From Asanoa sp. WMMD1127 (GTDB lineage: Bacteria > Actinomycetota > Actinomycetes > Mycobacteriales > Micromonosporaceae), in NCBI RefSeq assembly GCF_029626225.1, contig NZ_JARUBP010000001.1, positions 186,001 through 250,000 of the forward strand: DNA of 64,000 nt, written 5' to 3'. The notes under the pieces are model-generated. The model worked only from the letters and a program-made list of their open reading frames with translations. It was not told the origin of the DNA and ran no database searches. This document shows, in pieces, positions 8,237 through 16,933 of the stretch; position 1 is the first letter of the stretch, and each line of letters starts with the position of its first letter. Made by a program: the position numbers and the translations under genes.

Positions 8237-10159
8237 ATGCGGCAGCTCCAGATGTTCACCAGCCGTGAATTGGCTGCCATGCGCGACCGGACCAGATCTC
8301 GTAACTATTCGCAAGAGGCAGACGAATTCCGTCGCGCACATCAACGCCATCGGGCTTGGGGATTGGCGCAGCGCCACGCCGAAAAGCTACGCCGTGCCAG
8401 CAACTCGTGGTCCGACCGGAGGCCGGCCCCAACTGCACCGCAGAGCGAGACCGGCCGTTTGGAGCCTCGCGGCTACGCGTCAGGCGCTAGCGAACCGACC
8501 CACCGCGAACCCCTGCCCGGCAGGCCCGAGCCGCCGGCTCTCAGGCGAGAGCCGAACCCGACCCCAGGCTCCAGGCCACTCGAGGTAACCGACCCCAGCC
8601 CAACCTCGTCGGTCGGGCCGCGCCCCGCCGGAACCGGCCGGCGCAAGCGCGTCCAGCCCGAGAGCGAGGCGGTCCGAGCGCAACGGTCCACCCAGCCATC
8701 TCCGCGACAGAACCGACCCACCTCAACGCAAGCGCGACCAACCACCAAGGCGGTCCGAACGCAACGGTCCACCCAGCCCATCTCCGCGACAGAACCGACC
8801 CACCTCAACGCAAGCGCGACCAACCACCAAGGCGGTCCGAACGCAACGGTCCACCCAAACCACCTCCGCAACAGAACCGACCCACCTCAACGCAAGCGCG
8901 ACCAACCACCGAGGCGATCCGAGCGCAACGGTCCACCCAGCCCACCTCTACGACAGAACCGACCCACCTCAGCGCAAGCGCGACCAACCACCGAGGCGAT
9001 CCGAGCGCAACGGTCCACCCAGCCCACCTCCGCGACAGAACCGACCCACCTCAACGCAAGCGCGACCAACCGCCCAGGCGATCCGAGCGCAACGGTCCAC
9101 CCAGCCCACCTCCGCGACAGAACCGACCCACCTCAACGCAAGCGCGACCAACCACCAAGGCGGTCCGAACGCAACGGTCCACCCAGCCCATCTCCGCGAC
9201 AGAACCGACCCACCTCAACGCAAGCGCGACCAACCACCAAGGCGGTCCGAACGCAACGGTCCACCCAAACCACCTCCGCAACAGAACCGACCCACCTCAA
9301 CGCAAGCGCGACCAACCACCGAGGCGATCCGAGCGCAACGGTCCACCCAGCCCACCTCTACGACAGAACCGACCCACCTCAGCGCAAGCGCGACCAACCA
9401 CCGAGGCGATCCGAGCGCAACGGTCCACCCAGCCCACCTCCGCGACAGAACCGACCCACCTCAACGCAAGCGCGACCAACCGCCCAGGCGATCCGAGCGC
9501 AACGGTCCACCCAGCCCACCTCCGCGACAGAACCGACCCACCTCAACGCAAGCGCGACCAACCGCCCAGGCGATCCGAGCGCAACGGTCCACCCAGCCCA
9601 TCTCCGCGACAGAACCGACCCACCTCAGCGCAAGCGCGACCAACCGCCCAGGCGATCCCGCGCCGCCGGCCTCAGCTCAGCCCCACAGCGCAGTGGACGC
9701 GAACCCGGCGGGCGGTCAGGAAAAACAGCCGAGGTTGGCTGGCCGGCGACCTGGCGATTCGGCCCGGCACGACCGGCCTGGCCTGGCTGCGGCCATGCGC
9801 ATTGGGTCTTGGCCGCCGAGCACAGGCAACGCTGGGCGGGCCAGCACGGCAACGAAAATCGCGACCACTCAGATCTCCCGGCGAACAAGGCCGATGCGGT
9901 AAGGCAAAGGGCAAGTGACCGAATAGGCGACCCACCAACAAAACGACGAGCCGAGCAGCCGGCTAAGTTGGCGCGCGATTTACCACATGGCGCAGCCACC
10001 GCTCCACAGCGTCGTAATAGTAAATTCGCGACAATCGCATTTGTGCGCCAGCTGTCCCGCAACGCGACTGCTGTGCCGGTGGTGCCTTCCGTCATGCCGC
10101 AAAGCGCCGAGACGGGATGGGTTCTCGAGTCCCTCAGCCGATGGGGCGGGCGTGGGTAA
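8237..10159 (+). CDS. Conserved N-terminus fused to a three-phase tandem-repeat tail, function unknown
   Basis: A 640-codon open frame starts at ATG 8237, preceded by GATAAT at 8225-8230, the right place for a leaderless promoter. Residues 1-60 (MRQLQMFTSRELAAMRDRTRSR, SQEADEFRRAHQRHRAWGL, QRHAEKLRR) are charged, helical and look like a real small actinobacterial protein. From about residue 70 the sequence is R/P/T/Q-rich. Residues 145-475 are encoded by an 82-bp tandem array, so the peptide repeats only every 82 residues, passing through three different 27-residue readings (for example RAQRSTQP, NASATN, RNGPPSP). The last 165 residues look random. The repeat part may be a fortuitous extension of a short gene. 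No function is assigned. Confidence 0.45.
   Translation: MRQLQMFTSRELAAMRDRTRSRNYSQEADEFRRAHQRHRAWGLAQRHAEKLRRASNSWSDRRPAPTAPQSETGRLEPRGYASGASEPTHREPLPGRPEPPALRREPNPTPGSRPLEVTDPSPTSSVGPRPAGTGRRKRVQPESEAVRAQRSTQPSPRQNRPTSTQARPTTKAVRTQRSTQPISATEPTHLNASATNHQGGPNATVHPNHLRNRTDPPQRKRDQPPRRSERNGPPSPPLRQNRPTSAQARPTTEAIRAQRSTQPTSATEPTHLNASATNRPGDPSATVHPAHLRDRTDPPQRKRDQPPRRSERNGPPSPSPRQNRPTSTQARPTTKAVRTQRSTQTTSATEPTHLNASATNHRGDPSATVHPAHLYDRTDPPQRKRDQPPRRSERNGPPSPPPRQNRPTSTQARPTAQAIRAQRSTQPTSATEPTHLNASATNRPGDPSATVHPAHLRDRTDPPQRKRDQPPRRSRAAGLSSAPQRSGREPGGRSGKTAEVGWPATWRFGPARPAWPGCGHAHWVLAAEHRQRWAGQHGNENRDHSDLPANKADAVRQRASDRIGDPPTKRRAEQPAKLARDLPHGAATAPQRRNSKFATIAFVRQLSRNATAVPVVPSVMPQSAETGWVLESLSRWGGRG
8670..9652. 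repeat. 82-bp tandem repeat array, about 12 copies
   Basis: Unit starts (CGGTCC or CGATCC) fall at 8670, 8751, 8833, 8915, 8997, 9079, 9161, 9243, 9325, 9407, 9489 and 9571, with a truncated copy from 9653. The first unit is 81 bp, the others 82. Copies differ by a few substitutions (cggtccgaac versus cgatccgagc, ctccgcgac versus ctctacgac, ccaccaagg versus ccgcccagg). There are no unique spacers, so it is not a CRISPR array. Confidence 0.95.
8751..9570. repeat. 410-bp higher-order duplication inside the 82-bp array
   Basis: Units 2-6 (8751-9160) recur almost exactly as units 7-11 (9161-9570): the same variant bases appear in the same order, for example the AAACCACCTCCGCAAC variant in units 3 and 8 and CTCTACGAC in units 4 and 9. 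This shows a recent block duplication of five units. Confidence 0.85.
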
Positions 10160-10463
10160 CCAGCCGGATCAACGCTATGAGAATCGAGCGTCGAAGCGCC
10201 GGTCACGGAAATAACACGCCAACGTGCGGGCGAGCTCCGCCGCCTCCGCCCGAGCAAACGGCCGACAGGCCAGTCGACACCTAGTTCAGAAGCGACGTCG
10301 GGGAACGCACGCGGACAAAAAACCCTATACGGGACCGCAGGCACGGGTGCCGCCATCCCCCCACACCGAGCAAGGCCCGTTCTGGGCGCATCGGTGGTCG
10401 GGGTGGGCCCGGCGTGTCAGTCTTACGGTGCGGGTCGACCCGGTTTCTGACGGGGGTGGATCA
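10160..10463. other. Intergenic region after the repeat gene, no gene seen
   Basis: About 300 bp with somewhat lower GC than neighbouring genes. Open frames here lack ribosome sites and do not resemble proteins. It must contain the promoter of the AAA ATPase gene, but no clear box is seen. Confidence 0.45.
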
Positions 10464-12038
10464 ATGTCGGATGGAGCCTCTAGCGGGCCGCGGCGCGGCG
10501 CCGAGACCGTCGAGGTGCTCGGTGGCCGGCTGGTGATCAACGATGGTCCGGCGATCATCGCGGCGGCGAGAGAAGATCGCGTGCGGCTGCTCGGGGGTGG
10601 CTACTTCCCGCCGCCCGTGCAGGACGTGCGCTACTGGCTGGACACCGCGACCGTCGACGGCGCCGCCATGCACCAGATGTCCGCCGACGTGAGCGTGCGC
10701 GGCGGGCCGACCGCCCGCACGATGTTCGACGCCGCCATGCTCGGGGCCGCCGCGCCGCTCGGCGCCATGCTGGCCCGGCGGTTCGGCAACGACGGGCCCG
10801 TGGCCAGCCGCATCGCCCAGGGCGCCGAGGTCATCGCGACCGTGCCCAGCCGGCTGGTCCGCACCATCTGGCCGCCCGACGACTACGGCGAGAAGGTCGA
10901 CCCGCTGGCCGCCGCCAACGCGGCCGGGCTCAAGGCGACGATCACCTACCCCGGGCCGCCGGCCAGCGCCAAGCCCGGCAACGGCAACCCGTTCTCGGCG
11001 GAGGGGCCGCTGCGCAGCGGCCCACGTACGATCGCGATCCGGGCCGCCGTGCCCAGCGCCGAGATGACCACCGACCTGCTGCGCGAGATGACCCTGCTGG
11101 TCCTGCGCGTGGTCGGCGAGTTCGCGGGCGGCGAGGCGCCGCTGCGCGGGCGCACCTACGTGATCGGCCGCCGCGAGACCACCCAGCCGCCGCCCAACAC
11201 CGCCAACCCGAGTGCCGCGTCGCCGGGGCCGACGCGCACCGAGAACGTCACGCTCGACCAGGTCGGCGGGCTCGACAAGATCGTCGGGCAGTTCCGCGAG
11301 ATCGCGGTCAGCTTCCGCCACCCCGACATCATGGCCCGCTGGGGCGCGCGCCGGCCGCAGGGCATCCTGCTCTACGGGCCGCCCGGCACCGGCAAGACCA
11401 TGCTGGCCCGGGCGCTGGCCAACGAGATCGGCGCGACGTTCCGCGAGATCCGCACGCCGGAGATCCTCGACAAGTGGCTCGGCGGCTCCGAACGCAACAT
11501 CAAGACGATCTTCCAGGAGGCGCGGCGCTACCGGCACCCGACGGTGATGCTCTTCGACGAGTTCGACAGCATCATCAGCTACGCGGGTTCGGGCGGCGAC
11601 GCGGCCAGCCAGGCCGTCAACGCCGTGGCCGGCATCTTCAAGCAGGAGATGAACAACCTGATCGAGGACAACCAGAACGTGATCGTGGTGGCGACGACCA
11701 ACTTCCCGCACCGGGTCGACGACTCCCTGATCCGCTCCGGCCGCTTCGACGTCAAGCTGTCCATCCCGCTGCCCGACCCGAAGGGCCGCGAGGAGATCTT
11801 CAAGATGAAGATCCGCGACCTGGCCGAGCGCCACGAGTACACGGGCTTCACGATGTTCGCCGACGACGTCGACCCGGCCGAGCTCGCGGCGCACAGCCAC
11901 GGCTTCAGCGGCGCCGACGTCGGCGAGGTGCTGCGCCGCGCCCAGCTGGCCAAGGCGATGCAGGAGGCCCGCGGCGGCAAGGGCGAGCCGATCACCCAGG
12001 CCGACCTCATGCAGATCACCACGACGCTGCGGCACTAG
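10464..12038 (+). CDS. AAA+ family ATPase (CDC48/SpoVK-like)
   Basis: The 524-residue protein starts at ATG 10464 after GGGGGTGGA. The first 250 residues are a poorly known domain. The AAA+ module follows: Walker A GPPGTGKT (about 306-313), Walker B VMLFDEFDSI (about 362-371), sensor 1 VVATTNF (about 408-414), arginine finger RSGRFD (about 422-427) and a helical lid ending in HGFSGADVGEVLRRAQLAKAM. It probably works as an oligomeric remodelling or unfolding ATPase on an unknown client. No transmembrane segment is evident; residues 90-110 (MLGAAAPLGAMLA) are only moderately hydrophobic. It is 11 bp before the DDAH gene, perhaps by chance. Confidence 0.88.
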   Translation: MSDGASSGPRRGAETVEVLGGRLVINDGPAIIAAAREDRVRLLGGGYFPPPVQDVRYWLDTATVDGAAMHQMSADVSVRGGPTARTMFDAAMLGAAAPLGAMLARRFGNDGPVASRIAQGAEVIATVPSRLVRTIWPPDDYGEKVDPLAAANAAGLKATITYPGPPASAKPGNGNPFSAEGPLRSGPRTIAIRAAVPSAEMTTDLLREMTLLVLRVVGEFAGGEAPLRGRTYVIGRRETTQPPPNTANPSAASPGPTRTENVTLDQVGGLDKIVGQFREIAVSFRHPDIMARWGARRPQGILLYGPPGTGKTMLARALANEIGATFREIRTPEILDKWLGGSERNIKTIFQEARRYRHPTVMLFDEFDSIISYAGSGGDAASQAVNAVAGIFKQEMNNLIEDNQNVIVVATTNFPHRVDDSLIRSGRFDVKLSIPLPDPKGREEIFKMKIRDLAERHEYTGFTMFADDVDPAELAAHSHGFSGADVGEVLRRAQLAKAMQEARGGKGEPITQADLMQITTTLRH

Positions 12039-12049
12039 TCTCAAGAGCC

Positions 12050-12820
12050 ATGAGCACGGGTACGGCGCTGGTCCGCGCGCCGAGTTCACGGCTGGCCGAG
12101 GGCATCGTCACGCACATCGCGCGTACGCCCGTCGACGTCGACCTGGCCCGGCGGCAGCATGACGCCTACCGCGCGGCGCTGGCCGACGCGGGCTGGTCCA
12201 CCGTCGACGTGCCGCCGGCCGACGACTGCCCGGACAGCGTGTTCGTCGAGGACACGCTCGTCGTCTGCGGCGACCTCGCGATCGTGACCCGCCCCGGCGC
12301 GCCCGAACGCCGCGGCGAGATCCCCGGCGCCCGGGCCGCGGCCGAGTCCCTCCTGCTCGACGTGGTCGAGATCGAGGCGCCCGGCACCCTCGACGGCGGC
12401 GACGTGCTGCAGGTCGGCGACCGCGTCTACGTCGGCGTCGGCGGCCGCACCAACCAGGCCGGCTTCGACCAGCTCGCGACCCACCTGGCCGGCCGCGGCC
12501 GCACCGCGACGCCGGTCGCCCTGCATGGCGTGCTCCACCTCAAGTCGGCCGTCACCGCGCTGCCCGACGGCACCCTGGTCGCGCTGCCCAACCTCGTCGA
12601 CATCCAGGCGCTGCCACAGCTCCTGCCGGTCGAGGAGGAAGGCGGCGCGCACGTGGTGCTGCTCGGCGAGGAGCGGGTGCTGATCGCCGCGTCGGCGCCG
12701 CGCACCGCCGACCTGATCCACCGGCTCGGGTTCGCGCCGGTCGTCGTCGACATCAGCGAGTACGAGAAGCTCGAAGGTTGCGTAACCTGCCTCAGCGTGC
12801 TGGTGCCGCCCATAAGCTGA
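12050..12820 (+). CDS. Dimethylargininase (DDAH), amidinotransferase superfamily
   Basis: The 256-residue enzyme is the normal DDAH length. Visible catalytic elements: CPDSVFVEDTLVV (acidic substrate-binding segment, about 62-74), GTLDGGDVLQVG, the His of HLKSAVTALPDGTL (about 162) and the nucleophilic Cys in KLEGCVTCLSVL near the C-terminus (about 244-250). DDAH hydrolyses N-omega-methylated arginines to citrulline and methylamines; related enzymes act on arginine itself, so exact substrate is less certain than family. Start ATG 12050 lies 11 bp after the ATPase stop. Cytosolic. Confidence 0.9.
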   Translation: MSTGTALVRAPSSRLAEGIVTHIARTPVDVDLARRQHDAYRAALADAGWSTVDVPPADDCPDSVFVEDTLVVCGDLAIVTRPGAPERRGEIPGARAAAESLLLDVVEIEAPGTLDGGDVLQVGDRVYVGVGGRTNQAGFDQLATHLAGRGRTATPVALHGVLHLKSAVTALPDGTLVALPNLVDIQALPQLLPVEEEGGAHVVLLGEERVLIAASAPRTADLIHRLGFAPVVVDISEYEKLEGCVTCLSVLVPPIS

Positions 12821-12850
12821 GAACTCGGGCGGGCGTACGGGGGTGCGCGG

Positions 12851-14902
12851 GTGACGGTCATGACCACGGCAGAGGGCGACGACGTCCGGCCTCGTGAGCT
12901 GTCCCGGCGGCAGATCAACGTCATCTACGGCACGGTCGCGCTCGGCCTGCTGCTCGCCGCGATGGACCAGACGGTGGTGGCCACCGCGCTGCCCACGATC
13001 GTCGGCGACCTGGGCGGTGCCAACCATCTGTCCTGGGTGGTCACCGCGTACCTGCTCACCCAGACCATCGCCGCCGCCCTCGCCGGCAAGTTCGGTGACC
13101 AGTTCGGCCGGAAGCGGATCTTCCAGGTCAGCGCCCTCGTCTTCATCGTCGGCTCGCTGCTCTGCGGCGCCGCGCAGAGCCTGATCTGGCTGGTGTGCTC
13201 GCGCGCCGTGCAGGGCATCGGCGCCGGCGGCCTGCTGGTCACCGCGACCGCGCTGATCGGCGACGTGATCCCGCTCCGCGACCGCGGCCGCTACCAGGGC
13301 GGCCTCGGCGCCGTGTTCGGCTTGTCCACGGTGGTCGGCCCGCTGATCGGCGGCCTGTTCACCGACAGCGGCCTGGGCTGGCGCTGGGTCTTCTACATCA
13401 ACGTCCCGCTGGCGGTCCTCGTCATCCTGGTCGCCGCCCGGACCATCCCGGCGATCACGAGCCGCGGCAAGCCGATCATCGACTACCTCGGCATCGTGCT
13501 GATCGGCGCCGGCGCGGCCGGCCTCACGCTGGCGACGAGCTGGGGCGGCACGGAGTACGCGTGGACCTCCCCCGTGATCATCGGCCTGTTCGCGGTGTCG
13601 GTGGTGCTGCTGGTCGCGTTCGGCTTCGCCGAGCGCCGGGCCCGCGAGCCGGTGCTGCCGATCCGGCTGTTCCAGTCGCGCGTGTTCGTGGTCTCGTCGG
13701 CGCTCAGCTTCGTCGTCGGCTTCACCCTGCTCGGCGCGCTCACCTTCCTGCCCACGTACCTGCAATGGGTTCAAGGTGTGTCGGCCACGGTCTCGGGCGT
13801 ACGCACCCTGCCGCTCGTGATCGGCCTGCTCGTCACCGCCGTCCTGGCCGGCAACACGGTCAGCCGCACCGGCCGCTACAAGGCCTTCCCGATCGCCGGC
13901 GGCCTCGTCATGGCGCTCGGCCTCTATCTGCTGTCGCGGATGGGCAGTGACACGTCCACGCTGCTCACGTCGGTCTACATGTTCGTCTTCGGCGTCGGCA
14001 TCGGCCTGTCCATGCAGATCCTGATCATCATCGTGCAGAACACGGTCGCCTACCGCGACCTCGGCGTCGCCACCTCGGGCGTCACGTTCCTGCGCACCCT
14101 CGGCAGCTCCTTCGGCGCGGCGGTGTTCGGCACGATCTTCGCGAACCAGCTCCAGCACCACCTGACCGACGCGTTGCGCCAGACCGGCGTGATCCCACCG
14201 CAGGTGCTCGGCCTCCCGACCGCGGTGCACGACCTGCCACCGGCCCAGTCAGGACCCATCATCGAGGCGTACGCCCAGTCGGTGCACAGCCTGTTCCTCT
14301 ACGCCGTGCCGGTGCCGCTGGTGGCGTTCGCGCTGGCCTGGTTCCTCAAGGAGGTGCCGCTGCGCGACATGGCCCGCGCGGCCGCGCCCGACCTGGGCGA
14401 GGGCTTCGGCATGCCGGACGCCCAGAGCTCCGACGGCGAGCTCGAGCGCGCGATCTCCCGGGTCTTCCGCAGCGAGGGCCCGGCCGCGGCGCCGTCGGTG
14501 CTGGCCGCCTCGGGCACCAACCTGGGCGCCGCCGACGCGTGGTGCCTGGCCCAAATCCACCTGCGGACCCGTTATGCGGGCCCGATCGACCTGGCCGGCG
14601 TGGGCCGCGCCTACCACCTCCCAGGGGCGGTCCTCCGCCCCGCCTTCGCCGCCGCGGCGTGGCGGGGCCTGGTGGCGATCGACGACGACGAGTGCCTGAG
14701 CCTGACGGGACCGGGCGAGGAGGCCTACGGCAAGCTCGCCGAGGCCTGGAAGACCTGGCTGCTGACCAAGCTCCCGGAACGCGACGGCCAACGCCCGACC
14801 CGGGCCGATCTGGATGCCGCCCTCAGCCGGATCGCCACCCGCCTGGCCGACACGGAGAACACCCAACCCCCGGCCGCGGCCGCCCTCCACCCGGCCGGTT
14901 AG
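12851..14902 (+). CDS. DHA2-type 14-helix MFS drug efflux transporter with C-terminal extension
   Basis: The 683-residue protein begins at GTG 12851 (or ATG 12860). It has the DHA2 marks: MDQTVVATALPTIVGDLGG in TM1, the loop motif GKFGDQFGRKRIFQ, RAVQGIGAGGL and the motif C region GPLIGGLFTDSGLGWRWVFYINVPLA. About 14 hydrophobic segments fill residues 25-500. The last 170 residues (from RDMARAAAPDLGEGFGMPD) are soluble and include a winged-helix-like stretch (LAQIHLRTRYAGPIDLAGVG, GLVAIDDDECLSLTGPGEEA), which ordinary DHA2 pumps lack. Proton-driven export of drugs is expected. It converges on the SDR gene with a 4-bp overlap of the stop codons. Confidence 0.92.
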   Translation: MTVMTTAEGDDVRPRELSRRQINVIYGTVALGLLLAAMDQTVVATALPTIVGDLGGANHLSWVVTAYLLTQTIAAALAGKFGDQFGRKRIFQVSALVFIVGSLLCGAAQSLIWLVCSRAVQGIGAGGLLVTATALIGDVIPLRDRGRYQGGLGAVFGLSTVVGPLIGGLFTDSGLGWRWVFYINVPLAVLVILVAARTIPAITSRGKPIIDYLGIVLIGAGAAGLTLATSWGGTEYAWTSPVIIGLFAVSVVLLVAFGFAERRAREPVLPIRLFQSRVFVVSSALSFVVGFTLLGALTFLPTYLQWVQGVSATVSGVRTLPLVIGLLVTAVLAGNTVSRTGRYKAFPIAGGLVMALGLYLLSRMGSDTSTLLTSVYMFVFGVGIGLSMQILIIIVQNTVAYRDLGVATSGVTFLRTLGSSFGAAVFGTIFANQLQHHLTDALRQTGVIPPQVLGLPTAVHDLPPAQSGPIIEAYAQSVHSLFLYAVPVPLVAFALAWFLKEVPLRDMARAAAPDLGEGFGMPDAQSSDGELERAISRVFRSEGPAAAPSVLAASGTNLGAADAWCLAQIHLRTRYAGPIDLAGVGRAYHLPGAVLRPAFAAAAWRGLVAIDDDECLSLTGPGEEAYGKLAEAWKTWLLTKLPERDGQRPTRADLDAALSRIATRLADTENTQPPAAAALHPAG

Positions 14903-15867
14903 GGCACGGCCACGCTGGTCAGCGCGTGGCTGTCGGTCCACAGGTCGTCCGCGCGCACGGTGTCGTAGGACTCGTCCGACGAGCGGACGGCCGTACGCCC
15001 GTCGAAGTACCGACCCGTGGTGGTCGCCAGTTCCGGCGCGGTCGCGAGCCAGGCGAGCGCGCTGCCCGACTCGTGCGCGGAGTGGATGTTCGGCGTCACC
15101 ACCCGGCGCAGAAGCCACGTCAGGTGAGGCAGGACGTGCCGGGAGACGAACCGCACGGGGGCCGGCAGCGAGCGTCCCAGACTCGTGCCCAGGACCATGC
15201 CAGGGTTGAAGGCGTTGGCGGTGATGCCATCCGGCAGGCGGCGGGCCAGGGCGTAGGTGAAGTAGACGTTGGCCAGTTTCGACGTGCTGTAGCGGCGCTG
15301 ACCGGCGACGAATGCGTTGTCGCCGGCGGCCGACGGCGCGAGGGTGCCGCGGGAGAGGGCATCCGCGTTGCTCCACGCGGGGGCCGGGCCGAGCTCCAAG
15401 GCCGGGTCGTGGGTGTCGCTCGCGACCACGACGACGCGGGCGGGCGCCCGGAGCACCGGCAGCAGCTCATTGACCAGCACGAAGTGGCCCAGGTGGTTCA
15501 CGCCGAAGGCGGTCTCGAAGCCGTCGGCGGTGTGGGTCAGGCGGGTCCCGGTCTGCACACCGGCGTTGCACACCAGAGCATGCACATGGGGGATCTCGCC
15601 CGACTCCACGCGGGCGGTCAGCCCACTGGCGAACGCCCTGACGGACGCGAGCGACGACAGATCCATCGTCATCGCCTCGACCGTGTTGCCTGGTGCGGCG
15701 CGGGCGGTCAGCGCTTCGACGGCGAGTTGGCCCCGGCCCGAGTCACGTACCGGCAACACGAGGTGCCACGGGCCGTTCTCCGACCCCAGGATCGCGGCGG
15801 CGGCTGCGAACCCGATGCCGCTGTTTCCGCCGGTGAGGACGATGGTTCGGGATGCGTTCTTGGACAT
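14899..15867 (-). CDS. Short-chain dehydrogenase/reductase (protochlorophyllide-reductase-like SDR)
   Basis: The 322-residue protein has the Rossmann glycine motif TGGNSGIGFAAA (about 12-23), CNAGV in place of NNAG (about 103-107), the active-site motif YSTSKLAN (Tyr and Lys about 203 and 207) and an NPG turn (FNPGMVLGTSLG). The extended length and the NHLGHFVLVNELLP segment fit the retinol/protochlorophyllide-reductase-like group. The substrate is unknown; NADP is likely because of the arginine after the second strand (VRDSGRG). It is divergent from the AraC regulator at 15941, which may control it, with only 73 bp between starts. Confidence 0.9.
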   Translation of the reverse strand: MSKNASRTIVLTGGNSGIGFAAAAAILGSENGPWHLVLPVRDSGRGQLAVEALTARAAPGNTVEAMTMDLSSLASVRAFASGLTARVESGEIPHVHALVCNAGVQTGTRLTHTADGFETAFGVNHLGHFVLVNELLPVLRAPARVVVVASDTHDPALELGPAPAWSNADALSRGTLAPSAAGDNAFVAGQRRYSTSKLANVYFTYALARRLPDGITANAFNPGMVLGTSLGRSLPAPVRFVSRHVLPHLTWLLRRVVTPNIHSAHESGSALAWLATAPELATTTGRYFDGRTAVRSSDESYDTVRADDLWTDSHALTSVAVP

Positions 15868-15940
15868 AGTTCGAGGTTGTCACCGCAGATCTGGACGCTG
15901 AATAATTGTCGGTCCGCGTTTTTTGCGCGAGAGTGTCAAC

Positions 15941-16933
15941 ATGCGCAGTGACCAGCTGTCCGAGGTGTTCGAACTCGTCGAGATTCGAGGTGTCGTGGCC
16001 GGCGGGTTCGCCGCGCGTGGCCCCTGGGTGGCGCGGTCGCCCTGCCGGGATTCGCTGAAGCTCGTCGCCATGGTCTCCGGCCACGGCCGGCTGCTCACCG
16101 ACGGCCTCGACGAGCCCGTCGAGCTCGCGCCGGGCGACGTCGCCATCCTCACCAACCGGTCATGGCTGCAGCACGAGGGCGGCAGCGGCACGGGACCACG
16201 CCGCCAGATCGGGCCCGAGGAGAACTTCACCGGCCTCACCGACGCCGACCGCAGCACCGACGACATCGTCCTCGGCACCGCCGTGGACATCAACCCGGCG
16301 GGCCGTGAGCTGCTGTTGCGGGCGATGCCACCCGTGGGACACGTCCGGGCGTCGGCCGCGACCAACCTGCGTAGCCTCCTGAACCAGCTGTTCGAGGAGG
16401 TCGCCGGCCAGCGCACCGGCTCCACGTTCGCGATCCGGCAGTACGCGCAGCTCCTCGTGCTCCACGCCCTCCGCGCCTACCTCGACCAGGCCGACGTGCC
16501 ACCCGGATGGCTCCGCGTGCTGACCGACGAACGGCTGCGCCCCGCCTTGGAACTCATGCACTCCGAGCCCGGAAAGCCGTGGGGCCTGGCGGATCTGGCG
16601 GGTGCCGCCGCGATGTCACGGTCCTCGTTCGCCCGGCATTTCCGAGATGTGGCCGGTGTCCCACCGTTGACCTACCTCAGCCGCTACCGGATGCTCCTCG
16701 CGCAGCGCGCCCTGCGCGGCCAGGACGTACGCGTCGGTGCGCTCGCGGTCGAGCTGGGCTACGGCTCCGAGGCCGCCTTCAGCAACGCGTTCAAGCGAGA
16801 GGTCGGAGAGTCGCCCCTGCGTTACCGACATCGCGCCCGCAACGAGCGCCAGATACTCGGTGAGGTGTTTCCGGCCAACGCGCCAACCTCGAACGCGCCT
16901 GCGGGCGCGGTGGAAGGATGGGGTCATGACTGA
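15941..16933 (+). CDS. AraC-family transcriptional regulator with cupin ligand domain
   Basis: The 330-residue protein starts at ATG 15941 (a TTG 18 bp upstream is less likely). Residues 1-190 form an AraC_binding_2/cupin-type sensor domain (DSLKLVAMVSGHGRLLTDGLD, ELAPGDVAILTN). The C-terminal 100 residues hold two helix-turn-helix motifs: WGLADLAGAAAMSRSSFARHF and VGALAVELGYGSEAAFSNAFKREVGESPLRYR. It is divergent from the SDR gene, the usual layout for an AraC regulator and its target. The last 8 bp overlap the next gene. Confidence 0.9.
   Translation: MRSDQLSEVFELVEIRGVVAGGFAARGPWVARSPCRDSLKLVAMVSGHGRLLTDGLDEPVELAPGDVAILTNRSWLQHEGGSGTGPRRQIGPEENFTGLTDADRSTDDIVLGTAVDINPAGRELLLRAMPPVGHVRASAATNLRSLLNQLFEEVAGQRTGSTFAIRQYAQLLVLHALRAYLDQADVPPGWLRVLTDERLRPALELMHSEPGKPWGLADLAGAAAMSRSSFARHFRDVAGVPPLTYLSRYRMLLAQRALRGQDVRVGALAVELGYGSEAAFSNAFKREVGESPLRYRHRARNERQILGEVFPANAPTSNAPAGAVEGWGHD

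Noticed and set aside
8473-9643. Series of 60-residue minus-strand frames each starting at the same phase of the repeat
   Set aside because: They are the reverse reading of the tandem unit, lack ribosome sites and simply recur every 82 bp.
8670-9652. Possible CRISPR array
   Set aside because: The 82-bp units follow each other without unique spacers and there are no cas genes.
9625-10356. 243-codon minus-strand frame after the repeat array
   Set aside because: No ribosome site, no recognisable domain and irregular composition; likely chance.
5860-10460. Prophage or integrative element around the IS256 copy
   Set aside because: No integrase, attachment site repeats, replication or structural phage genes are present.
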